DNA from: Pezizomycotina sp. ARF18
Lineage: Eukaryota > Ascomycota
Reading direction: 5' to 3'
Assembly (NCBI GenBank): GCA_002224055.1
Contig: AZLU01000033.1
Span: 62,001 to 126,000 of the forward strand
DNA length: 64,000 nt
Positions 21,696-32,812 of the stretch are shown one piece after another. The number at the start of each line of letters is the position of its first letter. The first letter of the stretch is position 1. The notes beneath the pieces were generated by a model, which saw nothing but the letters and a program-made list of their open reading frames with translations, was not told the DNA's origin and ran no database searches. The position numbers and the translations under genes were made by a program.

Positions 21696-24600
21696 CGTTC
21701 TATTCTCTTGAGTATAGCTTTACGTTTTGCATAAGACTGACTTGCGAATAAATCATAGGTGCTGCAGCTTCCCTTAAGAGGGCGGAGCCTCGCCAACTGC
21801 CTAGTTTCCCTTCACACGGCCTTAGCGACCCCGAAGCGTCGGCAGGGGCTGCCGCCAGCCTTGCCGCTGCTCATCATAAAACTGTCGAGCACTGGAAGCC
21901 CGATAGGCTACCTGCCGCGGGTGCTGCTGCTTCTTTAGCGCAATCGTACATGAGCCGCGAAGTGTCAAAGGCAGAGCCGCCAGCTTCCGCTTCGGCATCA
22001 GCAGCTTCTGCCTTGCAAGAAGCCAAGGACTATCAGCTTCACAAGGGTACCGAAGCGCTCGGGGGTAGAGGTCTAGGGCGGCATCTGGGGCGAAAATGCC
22101 GGACAAACAAGTTACTATGGCAGGAAAAGCGGCTGCAAAAGTTGGCTCTGGCTCACCTAGCTCCTCGCCTAGGATGCGGAAGCTACGCATGGTGAAGACC
22201 ACTGACGAAGATGGCCCTTCCCTAACGGCCGCCACCGGCGCCATGTCTCAGTCGTCGAAAGCCAGAAGCAGAGCAGGGTCCTTGCCGTCGCAGTACCCGC
22301 AAAGTTCTACTGTCGTCAATCACGCTCTAACAGCTGCCTCGCTAGCTCATAAACCCTCGCAAGAACAAGCAAGGCTTCTAGCGACCAGTCCCAGCAAGGG
22401 TACGATATTGATAGGATTAACAAACTTGCTCAAGATAAGGTCACGGGGGAACTTCATGGCAACCGCAACACCCATAACCCCAGGCTCTCGAAGATCGTAA
22501 GAGGATGGATGCCCGCAAAGCCGCATCGTTGTCGATGCCGAAATCCCTGTCAAAGGCATCCATGAGACCAGAAGATGATGACGCGCGCCGCAGTATGCCT
22601 ACGACAATGCGACGTTCTCAGGGCAGCGTTAAAACTCGCCTCCGATGGGTCACGCCGATCCGTCTCAATCTAACACGAGTGAGCTCAACTGGCGTGCTAG
22701 CATGATGGCCGCCTCTGCCGCCACCGCACATCTGGCCGAGAGACATCGGCAGGAGCAGCAGGAGCAAGAAGAACAGCAGGAAAATGTGAGTAAAGAAGCT
22801 AAAGCTCGGCCATACTATCACAACCTAGATGAAGCCGCCAGAAAACAAGCGGCCGAGCGATTACGGCGACTTGCGGAAGACCATGAAGTCCACCGAAGGG
22901 GGCTAGGACTTGCCGCAGCAAGATACCAGGGCCAACAATCTCACACCGTGCTGGCTCTGACAGTCGTGACGCGGAGTCGTCTAGAAGGATAAAATCCGAA
23001 ATGGATACCCTCTCAAAGCGCATGGCCGAGGTCGATCGCGTGACGCAAGTTCGCGATAGCGCCGCATGTTGCTAAAGCGCAGCAAAATGTTCAAAAGCAG
23101 ATGCAGTGCATGGATGACAAGGTAGCACAGGACAAAGGACAGATTCCAAAACACCTGCAAGAACAGTGGGACGCGAGGGCACGGGAGGCCTCCCTTAAGG
23201 CAGAGAACAAACGGCACGAGGATGAAGCAGCTAATCAAGGGAAGATTGATATCGGTGGTGGTGTGTGGTTCTCTCGGGACGAACTCAACAAGAGAGCCCA
23301 GCAAACGTAAAGCCTCTGCTCGACGATATTGAAGAAGCTGCGACGGTTCAAAGAGCAAAGGAAAGAGGAGGTTAGGTTAGAGAAAGAAGAGAACGAAAGA
23401 AAAAGAAATTGGAGGCCGACAGGAAGAAGGAATCAAGCAAGACGAGAGGAATGCGAAACGTAAGTATTTGCCCAAAGTTCAACCTCTTTTACGACGTTTT
23501 AAAACTAACGTCCAATCCCGTCCAGTGGCCGCGAAGCAAGTGAACGTCAGAAGAAGGAGCAGGAAAAGCAAGAAAAGATTCATAAGAAAGAAGAGGCCCG
23601 AAGGCCAAGGAGGAAGAAAAGGAACAGAAGAAACACGAGCAGGAGTTCGTGGAGGTTCTAAGTGCGGGAGCAGCTGGAGGAATCATTGCCGATATGGAAG
23701 AACACGGCGAGGAACAGCCAGCTGAGCACGACAAACCCGCACAACCACGAAGTGTCCCGAACCTCCGAAGGCAACCGTTATAGCTGATAAGCCGCTCGAC
23801 GCCCATGGGAAAGAAGACAAAGAATCCTGGTTGTATTCAATCGGACGGAAGCTTCTCGTAAAGGCAAAGAGAAACGCGAACCGGGACGATTTTCTCCGCA
23901 TTCGGAGGCGACGCCGTTGTTGAGGAGAGAACCGAAATAGATCAGACGTCCATGAGAGATGTTGCTCTGGCTGGCACCGAACGCGCGACACTTTCGTCTC
24001 GGAAGCGAGCCAACCGTTAAACAGCGACAACGTTTCGGAAGTTTCTAGTATATCGAGGGAGGAAACAAGGACGAGTTTCATGCCCGTCACCGTACTTTCG
24101 CCCTCCAGCGATCATTCCTCCGGCCTACAAGACAGTCGAAACGAAGGTAGAGCGGAGACTCCAAGGCCTACGTGGGAGGAAAAGGGGAAGGGGAGAGCCG
24201 ATGAAGGGAAAGGGAAGAGGAGAAAGGGGCAGATGAAGTCCATAAAAAAGACGACGAGGAGAAGGAGAACGTGGCACCTTTGACCTCAGCAACGTTCATT
24301 CAAGGTGTTGAAGTCGAGCCTTCTTACGAGCACCAGCAGAGCTCATCGTCTAGCATCCGATCAGCCAAGTCTGGAGCATCAAGGCCTACATCGTCTCATC
24401 ACAGCACAAAATCCGTATCATCCTCTCACCGCAGTAAGGAGGACTCGAAGCGTCTCAGTTTTGTCGGCCTTCTAACGAAGCCGTTCCGAGGCTGGAAGGA
24501 TGGGAAGGAAGAAGACACTGCAAAACAGGGGCCCGAGGGAGGAGCTTCCAGTCAAACCTCACCTGTTTCTCCCGAAGATGATAAAGGCACTCGTGATACC

Positions 24601-24918
24601 TTTGGCAATATGTTTAGGAAACTAGGCAAGAAGAACGAGACGGATACCGAAACCAAGAAGCAGCATCGCGAGGCCGAAGTTCCTGATGTTACTCCGATCG
24701 TGGAGCAGGAGCAGGAAAAAGGTGTGGAGTCGTCCGAAAATGAATTCGCTGAGGCCACAGATTTTTTCGATGAAAATTCTATCGATATGCCGTGCCGAGC
24801 GCAACGAGCCTTCGAAGGCTCTGTGAGGAGCGATCCATCATCCGAAGTTCCGCCTTCTGATCACCAAAAGGGAGACCACAGCGAAGGCATCCAATCGCGG
24901 TTCTCTGAAGATTTTTGA
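21541..24918 (+). CDS. EIS1: Eisosome protein 1 homologue
   Basis: Eis1 associates with eisosomes, the BAR-protein plasma-membrane furrows of ascomycetes. The start is ATG 21541 (MSSDIATSPVDKVDGAVNRK). Intron 21617-21758, containing a (TA)n array, splits the first alanine repeat, so the exons join as SSAGAAASLKRAEPRQLPSF. Two further copies, SAGAAASLAAAHHKTVEHWK and AAGAAASLAQSYMSRE, follow at roughly 25-30-residue spacing, as in known Eis1 proteins. A Ser-rich region and a long coiled-coil (LDEAARKQAAERLRRLAEDH; KIDIGGGVWFSRDELNKRAQ) follow, then a Lys/Glu-rich helix and a Ser/Thr-rich C-terminus (LLTKPFRGWKDGKEEDT) ending SRFSEDF. At least five one-base frame breaks occur between 22080 and 24280. 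Identification rests on the AAASL repeats and the GKIDIG...RDEL block. Confidence 0.85.
21664..21693. repeat. (TA)n microsatellite inside the first EIS1 intron
   Basis: About 14 TA units between the donor gtaagg (21617) and the acceptor atcatag (about 21758). Confidence 0.9.
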
Positions 24919-26022
24919 AAAAATTGTTCGCTTAGGGTTCGAATGAACCAAAGCACACAAAAGTATCTTACGGCCCGACGTTATTAGTATATAAATAACA
25001 AAAGCGACTCTCGACTTATGTATACTACTGAACCTTTCATTGGATTATTTTTTTGTCCCTTTCCTTGTTCTCTTTTCGTGTTATCCTCGTATTCACAGAA
25101 TCGCTTGCACCTTCTTCGAATAATCTATTCCTTCCCTCGTGGGCTTTCATAAGATTTCTCAAACAGCGATTAAATCCTTGTTTCTACGCGATGTGACTCT
25201 CCGTTTCTCTCTCAATATCAGCAACAGCAAAAAGAGCCCTTTTGATGTTTTTCTACATGTATATTAGTATAGTCACATCCAGAGAAAAAGACAAAATTGA
25301 ACAAACTATCACTGCAGCAATTGAAAATAAAGTATCGCGATATTTAAAGGATCTTTCACGTATGGAGGTTTTCTCTGAATTCGGTTCCTCTGCCGAAAAC
25401 TCCGAAAAACGATCGACGAAATGATAAGCCATGTTGGAAATAAGTAGTAAAAGCTTGGTTCTTGGCCTGCTGCTATGATGTCAACGAAAGAAATGTGGAC
25501 GGGAATATCTCACGGGCGAACGACAACCATGACGACAGTCTAGCGCAATTTACCTCTATTTCTCTCGCCAATCCTCCTTTATACACCGTACCTTTACATT
25601 ATAGAATTCTCAGTGATTATTTGTTCCTGGGAATTAGAGTGCCAGAATATACGTGTATATTTTTTAGCGCACCTGGTGGTGTCGTGCCATGGCATGACAT
25701 GCCGCAGCGGGAGCTTATGATCCGAGGAGATCAAAAAGATATAAAGGGCGAGAGCTGCATTAATACGTTAAATGTACAAATTTCTGTCCCACCTCTAATT
25801 TGTCTTTGTTGAAGTCTCTAGAAAGTTGCAACCATCATTTTTGTGGTTTGTATCTTGGGCTAGTCGCAGTAGCATTTTTAGAAGAACGGGCTAGGTACTT
25901 TCAATTATAATGGAGGAACTTCTTTAACTAACAACGTTCTTGAAGTTTGGACGATTTAACTTTCTTTTAATGCCATCAGCCTAGCGACCCCATCGATAAT
26001 CTCTCTACGTTTGAATCCTAAG
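24919..26022. other. Intergenic region upstream of the Sfk1-like gene
   Basis: 1.1 kb between EIS1 and the next same-strand gene. Open frames such as 25462-25812 lack any recognisable family and have composition typical of the spacer. A palindromic ccatggcatgacatg stretch lies near 25688. No RNA gene was seen. Confidence 0.5.
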
Positions 26023-26959
26023 ATGCCTCGTCATATATCGTACTGGATCCTCCACTCGTTGGGTCCGTTGTCTGGATAGGTAAGTTTGAAATTTAGAGTA
26101 ACATATTCAGTAAACAAACCCTCATGTTTTCTGCCATACTAACATTACCTTCTTTTCTTTATTACAGCCATGACAATAGCAATGCTCGTCGTCTGGACGA
26201 CCTCCGGCAAACCGCACTACTCCACGATGTGCGACAAGTGCACGATAGCGTATATATCCGACGTCGGCGCGGGAAAGTTAAAACCGCTTTTCATAGCCGG
26301 CTCAGCGATAACGGGCGTCTGCTTCTTCCTCACCATCTCAGCCGAACGTTTCCTCCGCCACCGCGGCCGCCTCGTCGCAAATACGGGTACGTGCGAGAAA
26401 GTACTCGTCGTTATTTCGCTCCTAGGCGCTGCTTTAGGCACCGTATCTCTCCTGCTGCTGTCGATATTCGACGTGAAGAGGCACAAATCCCTCCACGACC
26501 TTTTCCTGCTGCTATTCGTCGTCGGCACGATCGTCGCAGCGGTGTTCATAATCGTCGAGTACTGGCGGCTGGAGAAGAACAATAAGAAAGTCAACGTTAT
26601 CGTCCGCAGCTTCTACGCGAAGTGCGTCTTCGTGGTCGTTCTGGTACCCGGCGCTATAGTTTTTGGCGTCTTTATGATGAAAGGAAACCAGAACGTGGCG
26701 GCGGTGTTGGAGTGGGCTATCGCGTTCTTGTTTACGGGGTTTATCATTATTTTCATATGGTAAGTACATAGAGAGGTTCAAGAAAAAAAACCTTTGGGTT
26801 TATAGAGTCGCGATTGCTAATTTTTGACATAGGGACTTGTATCCAGCGGTGAAGACGGACAACGGCGAGTGGCTCGAAGAGAAGCACGCAGCATCGCGAA
26901 ACTACAGGGGCAGCGACTCGACTTATGAATCGAGGTTGGACGGCAATACTAACTTTTGA
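26023..26959 (+). CDS. Frag1/DRAM/Sfk1-family six-TM membrane protein
   Basis: Integral membrane protein of the family that includes yeast Sfk1 (plasma-membrane phosphoinositide and lipid-asymmetry regulator) and DRAM (autophagy). The start is ATG 26023 (MPRHISYWILHSLGP). A one-base contraction at about 26070 restores VWIAMTIAMLVVW across the first intron (about 26080-26167). Six hydrophobic helices follow: TM1 as above, LFIAGSAITGVCFFLTISA, VLVVISLLGAALGTVSLLLL, FLLLFVVGTIVAAVFIIVEY, FVVVLVPGAIVFGVFMM and VLEWAIAFLFTGFIIIFIW. The second intron (26761-26832) precedes the cytosolic tail DLYPAVKTDNGEWLEEKH, which ends STYESRLDGNTNF. The length and the DLYPA motif after TM6 fit the family; which subfamily member it is remains open. 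Confidence 0.85.
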
Positions 26960-27397
26960 GCATTTGTAATTGATTACGACATGAAATGTCTCATAGCATG
27001 CATCATACGTTGAGCTTAAACAGTCGGATTTTTTTAACTTGTATTCGTTTGAATTTTGGCCCTTCGATTCTTTTCTTTAAAACCCATGTGCCGTAACACC
27101 TAGACCTCGATGATTGTTTCCTAAGTACATAATCGTACAATATTTTTGTATTTCGTAGCTAGTGAAAGCTTGGTCTGGATCCAAGCTAGAAGAACAAAAG
27201 CAAGAAAAAAAAATGAAAGTAGTGATTTCTCCCAAAGGATCCAATCATGACAGATAAAATGTGAAATGTACCCCACACAGATAAAAAAAAAAAAAAAAAA
27301 AAAGAAGATACGCCATTTCAAACCCTGGACTCAAATAATTCCGAGGAAAAAAGCCAATACAGATGAAAAAAAAAAATGAAAAAGGAAGATAATTTGT
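26960..27397. other. Convergent intergenic spacer
   Basis: Short AT-rich gap between the 3' ends of the Sfk1-like and ornithine aminotransferase genes. It has an A-run at about 27281-27302. No gene was seen. Confidence 0.6.
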
Positions 27398-28937
27398 TTA
27401 ATGGTGGTCATGCTTTTCAGCATTTGGTAGCTCCTTCAGCGCCTCACCAATGATCCTAATGGATTCGTCGATCTCCGCCTCCGTTATCACCAGCGGCGGC
27501 GCCAGCCGGATGATCGTGGAGTGCGTGGGTTTGGCCAAGAGGCCCTTGGTCTTGAGCAGCATGCACAGGTCCACGCGCTGCGGCCGTTAGTCTTCGTATC
27601 GTCCACGACGATGGCGTTCAGCAGACCCCTGCCGCGCACAACGCTTACGAATTCGCAGTTGAGGTTCTGGAGGCCCTTCCTGAACCGTTCACCGAGCATC
27701 GCCGCCTTTTCGACGAGGTTCTCGTCCTTGACAACCTGCAAGGCCGCGATAGCTACGGCGCAGCCGAGAGGGTTACCGCCGTACGTGGACCCGTGGGTTC
27801 CAGGCTCGACGACGAGCATGATGTCCTTGCTGGCCAATACAGCCGATACGGGATATACACCTCCCGAAATCGCTTTGCCGAGCAGGACGATGTCCGGCTT
27901 GACGCCCGAGTGCTCGACGCAGAGCATCTTGCCCGTTCGCGCAATACCCGTCTGGATCTCGTCCGCGATCATGAGGACGTTATACTTCTTGCACAGCTCG
28001 TGGGCCTTCTTCAGGTAGTCCTCATCGGGTACCATGATTCCAGCTTCTCCCTGGATCGGCTCGACGAGGAAAGCACATATTTTGTCACCGTGGACCTGAG
28101 AGCCTGTTCGAGGTCGCCGATGTTATTGTAACGTAAGTTTTTATCCGTTCCTGGATTTTGTGGCCGATGTTTGGCAGGTAAGGACCGTAGTTTTTGTAGG
28201 AATCCTCATCGTTAGACATGGAGATCGCAGCGAACTTGATTCGAAAAGTCCAAAGTTAGCTGAATGGCATTCTGTAGTAGATATAGGCAAAAAAAAAAAA
28301 AAATAATCAACTTACTGTTCTTCCGTGGAAGTTCTCGGTGACCGCGAGGACGAGCGCCTCATCTTTGGGGATACCCTTGACCTTGTAACCCCACTTCTGG
28401 CAATCTTGATGCCGGTTTCAACGGCTTCAGAACCGGTGTTCATGGGTAGAACCATGTCGTAACCGAAGTACTACGAAAGTTTATCAATAAACTACTCTTT
28501 CTAACAGAAATTCCAAGCTTGGCTTTCGATGCATTTTGCTAGCCGGGAGAAAGGATTCTTACCTCCGTGACATATTTGCAAAGGTTGGGAAAACATCATT
28601 GTAGAACGCCCTTGAGGACAGCGTCAATCTTGCGCCTGGTCACAAAGAGCTTTAACGATCTAAATAATTTTTACGTAATTTTCAGTTAGCATCTTTCTAA
28701 AGACGAGATGAAAGCCTACTCCTGCGGGAAGATGATAAAAATCTACCTTGGGATGGCAATGACCCTGGTTCACCGCCGAATAGGCGCTCAAGAAATCTAG
28801 ATACTTCTTGCCCTCGGGATCCCAAACGTGAACCCCTCCGCCTTTGCGAAGACCATGGGTAGAGGTGAATAGTTGTGTGCGGCATATTCTTTCTCTGTCT
28901 TAATCGCCGAATCAGTTGAAGTCGCGTGGATAGACAT
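27398..28937 (-). CDS. CAR2: Ornithine aminotransferase
   Basis: PLP enzyme converting ornithine and 2-oxoglutarate to glutamate-5-semialdehyde and glutamate in arginine catabolism and proline supply; cytosolic in fungi. The start is ATG at 28935-28937 ([20 protein letters not shown], then [15 protein letters not shown] and [19 protein letters not shown]). The class-III aminotransferase core is clear: [19 protein letters not shown] with the PLP-contacting Asp, [19 protein letters not shown] with the Schiff-base Lys, [20 protein letters not shown] and [11 protein letters not shown]. It ends [19 protein letters not shown] and [14 protein letters not shown]. Introns lie near 28262-28316, 28470-28560 and 28660-28750. 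One intron contains a poly-A run (A-strand at 28289). Several one-base frame breaks fragment the frame. Confidence 0.92.
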
Positions 28938-30170
28938 GGTTTCGTGTAGCTCTCCTTTGCTTTTTATCGATAGTGGTTCAAGATTGGATGAGAAGAATAG
29001 ATGATATCTGAACGGCAGCTCTTATACGCTACGCAAAAATAATAAAATAAGTAGTAGGAGCGTCAAGCGAGACTAAGTGGGGAAAGTATAAGCTTTTTTT
29101 AAATTCTTCTTCGTTTACGGTCTGGACTTTTAAGGTTCTCGAGGAATGAGAAAAGGACGAGAGTAAAACCCCATGGTGTCCCACTCTTTATATAAGTTTT
29201 TTTTTTCAAACGCTACAACCCAATTGCTATGACTTACTCCCTATTGCTTCTTCATTTTGCTCACCATATTTCTTTTCTTCTTCTCCCTCTTGCCTTTTCA
29301 TTCTCGTAATAGTGTACTTAGCTGCAGAATACCTGTCTTATCAATAATTATACTCATTTTCGTACACCGAGTGCAAAAATGATCGTCACCCATTGCAAAC
29401 CGAGCCTGCGACCGAGCTAGGAACCCATGAAAAAAACCAGCGTAAATTTTTGTGGGATGGCGGCGGCCACGGGGACTGCGTGCTGCATTGCAGTGATAGA
29501 CCAAGCCCAAAAAGCAAGAAAACGTGCTAAGGCGGCGCTCTTCTCCCTGTATCCCTGGCAGTTAGGCCTGGTAATCGCCGCAGTCTCACTGGTGGATGCC
29601 CAGAAGTTTTACATAACGGAATGGGTCCGGTGATCAGTCCCGAGATTCCTATCGACAGTTTTAGACGAGATGCTGCATGGCGAATACGTCCCCACCATGA
29701 GCTACTTTGTGGGAGTTATAGTAAAAAAAATCCGATACTCCGTAATTCAGTCAGATTCGTGTGACAAAAACCAGTTGTTTGCTCTCAAGTTTTTTGCTAA
29801 TGGAAGCTTTAATCGTTCCTGCAGCTGCAGCTGCCTATCAGCGACGGAGCCATCCTTTCGGGTCCATCCACCTTTAGAGGTTTGGCCGGAACAATTAGTA
29901 CCACTTGGCACCAAGTTATTCTATTAGCCTCCATGCCAGCGGCACACCAAATCGTTGTTCAGAATAAAATAAACAATATAACTTAAGTAAACATCGCCAA
30001 TGGATGATGCGAGTTGAGGTATTAATTCTCCTTGAAATTGCCATAACAGTCTCATTTCGTTCTCTTGTGAATGTTAACTTTTTTATAACGGCTACTCTCG
30101 TTCACGAAGATTTGCGGTTCGTGATTTTCAAGTGTTTCAGAAAAGCCTGAAAAAAAAAAAAAATGACGAT
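28938..30170. other. Intergenic region with an unrecognised GC-richer patch
   Basis: 1.2 kb between the ornithine aminotransferase start and the GPI10 stop. Most is AT-rich spacer and OAT promoter. The part 29427-29930 is GC-richer and holds two consecutive open frames on the plus strand, described separately. Confidence 0.5.
29427..29927 (+). CDS. Possible small unrecognised gene
   Basis: Two neighbouring plus-strand open frames (29427-29633, 68 residues; 29670-29927, 85 residues) lie in a patch clearly richer in GC than its flanks, as are the coding regions here. The first has a hydrophobic segment WQLGLVIAAVSLVDA after a basic stretch KARKRAKA. I recognise no family, see no clean splice pair joining the frames, and cannot exclude that the patch is a non-coding RNA or chance. 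It is listed only so that it is not overlooked. Confidence 0.2.
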
Positions 30171-32242
30171 TCAACGCATGCACCAAACAATAACATCACC
30201 TTTTCTACGATAATCGTCGTGGAAATGCGAGTTGAAAAATCTCTTGCACTGTTCCAGAATAGGAGCTATTAGCACTAGAGATAGACCATTTAACGTGAAA
30301 ATGATTCGTTTGACCGTTCCTACCTCCGTATATCTGCCCCCGTTACCAATTTTGAGGTAATCAACTAGGAATGCCTCTGCAGCTTCGAACGCTATCAGCT
30401 TTCCCGGCCAGGCATACTTTGTATCTACAATTCCTGTACCGCTATTATCCCAATCCATCGGAGTAGGCGGAAAGTTTGATCGCAGAAATTTGTCTGGTTG
30501 AGATAAAACTGATCCGCCTCGTCCAGATAAGTTGCTCTCTCCTCAACGGATAGTCCAATTGGTGGTTCGCAAGTCAGAGCCCAAGCGCCGCTTACAAGCC
30601 GATCGATTTTCGCGTCATACACGTCAATGGCATCCTGGAGATGTGAATACCAAGGCGTGAGTGGCACGGCATCAGGAACCCTATTTGATTGGCCATCAAA
30701 TGCACCTTCGCTGATGAAAGACTCTCTCGGCGGAGCCAGTTCGTTACATCCATGACTCCACGCTGGTGCACCTGCGAGAGGTAAAGAGCGACGGGGACAT
30801 TGAGAGCAATAAGTCCAACAATAAGTCGCGACCGGCGCCAAGTGGATGAAAGGTTAGGAAAACCAACACCAGCAATCAGGCTATGAAAGGCTGGTAGAAG
30901 GGGATATATGAATCTCATTTCTTTATGGCCAATAAGAGAAAATATCGGCACGACTCCGAAAATCATCAATGATATTTGCTTTGAGGCCGACGCCAGGGTC
31001 TTTGTAGGCGACATATATACCGAATAAATCGCTAATGGAAGGTAGGAAATGAGGAGTAGAGGATTCCTTGAGAGATGTAGTAGTGCCAGGGATTTACACC
31101 GTAGAAGTGCGATAGTGACTGGACAACATTGAATCTCAAGAACTGATAGGGAGGGAAGACAAATTTTCCGTAGTACCACCGATCGGCGCCCATTGTCATA
31201 CAGCGACCGCAGTACTGTATGTCAGAAGTCGTTTGGGTTAGCGTCACGAAAACCTTGTACATGCGATATACCCGAGATCGTGTTCGGGGCTAATATTTAC
31301 CCTATAACTACAGCATTGACGATTAGCGACAGCCGTTCCTTCATGGTCGGCGTTTTATTATCATAAATGTTCCTAAGAAACACACACAAGAACGTTTGTA
31401 GGCCGAAAGACAGTTGCAATGGCGGCTAAAGCTAACGATTTTTGATACTACCCCTCGTAGCAGTTTGCCTTTTTTTCGCTGTCGCTGATGCTGGCTTGGT
31501 CTTCCTTCTTTGTGCTCCTGCGCATCATTGTGGGTCCACGGCCAGTAATAGAGCGCAGCGGCGGTAATGCTCGTTTCCAGCGAATTTGTGAACGTTCTTG
31601 AGAACAGACCAGTGAAAGGCACTTCCCAAACTCAGGAGCAACTACTCCTACGGAAAGAATAGGTAAGTGATTAACAGAGTTCCACTTTTCCTCCTTCGGT
31701 TATCTCGATTGCGGAGGGGATTGACCCACAGCATCGTTGCCCGCCTGTTTTCCGAATATCCGTGCGGTGAGCTTGTAAGTATAAAAATCACCGGCAGCTG
31801 CGAACAGCGCTTGAGTTGACTTTGGGGCAAGGAGCATAAGCTCCCTCTGGACGTTGCTGACAGGTTAAAGACCGTCGCGCAGGCGTTGGCGACCCAATAT
31901 ACGGCGCCGAAGATCAGAGGTGGGCTATGGATCTTAACCTTCATGCCATTCCTGTTGGTATCCAGAACACGACTCGTATTCAGCTTATTTGTATCCGATA
32001 GACTGCGAGATTTCCTGATTGAAGACGCACCCAAGTTACCCAGCCATTGTAACCTAACAATGCCAAAGCTGGTTCAACGACTGAAACTCATCAGGTTGGA
32101 AAAAGGTCGCTATCGACAAGGCATTGACCAGGCGAAAGGTGAAAATAAGTAGAAGAATTCGCGTATTAGACGGAGAGGCATTCCAACTGACCGATTTCAA
32201 GTTGTTCTTCTAGTGCGAATTGTGGGAATTCGAAATGGACAT
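30171..32242 (-). CDS. GPI10: GPI mannosyltransferase III (Gpi10/PIG-B)
   Basis: ER membrane GT22 enzyme that adds the third mannose to the GPI anchor from dolichol-phosphate-mannose. Near the N-terminus, LLLIFTFRLVNALSIATFFQ is followed by PDEFQSLEPALALLGYNGWV, the luminal catalytic loop of the family (usually DEFFQSLEPA). Then come the segment HPPLIFGAVYWVANACATVF, FYTYKLTARIFGKQAGN, RTFTNSLETSITAAALYYWP, KFVFPPYQFLRFNVVQSLSH with FYGVNPWHYYISQG, many TM helices, the conserved GHKEMRFIYPLLPAF, and the C-terminus GFLMPCH, RFFNSHFHDDYRRKGDVIVW ending CMR at 30171. The start is uncertain: an ATG at 32240-32242 is in frame with the catalytic loop but followed by TAG ten codons on; ATG 32180 is in another frame. 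Multiple one-base breaks occur. Family assignment is strong. Confidence 0.85.
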
Positions 32243-32812
32243 TACTATCTTGTAAGATCGGAAAGGAAAAGAAGAGAATATACTATATTAATAATAATTA
32301 CTTAAAGTACAGTTCCTGTGTAAATGATAAATGATCGAAATGAATTCGTCCCAAGCGCAGTGTGCCGGTCGGAGGTCCTGGAACTACTTACGTAGCAAGG
32401 TGGAACAAAGAAAATAAGTAACAATAATAACGTTGCTGCTGGCGTTGTTGGAAATTCCAAAGCGGCTCAAGTAGGCGCGGCTAAAATGTTAAAAAAATTT
32501 TTTTTATAAAAAAAAAAAAAAAAAAAATTTCTATTATTTACTTGTTCACTTTATTATACTTTGAAGATTCCATCCAGCCTTCTTTCTTTTCTTTCTCCCA
32601 ATAACAATTTATCCATTCCCGACTCATTCATCAACCCACTTCACCTCACCCATCACTGATACTTCTTCTCCTTCTCCTTCCATCGACTTCCATCAACATC
32701 TATCCATCTCATTCGCAAAACAATACAACGAGATCGAATTCATCAAGAACTTCGATCTAGAGACCTTTCCCTTCCCCGAATAGTTGTTGCGAATTCCTAA
32801 TATCCCAACGCT
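32243..32812. promoter_or_regulatory. Divergent promoter region of GPI10 and PRP39
   Basis: 570 nt between two divergent genes. There is a T/A homopolymer pair near 32497-32527. A CT-rich tract (ctcc/ttct repeats at 32655-32690) lies just upstream of the PRP39 start and probably in its leader. The promoter role is inferred from position. Confidence 0.5.

Noticed and set aside
24930-24955. ggttcgaatgaacc resembling a tRNA B-box
   Set aside because: It is a short palindrome with no cloverleaf upstream.
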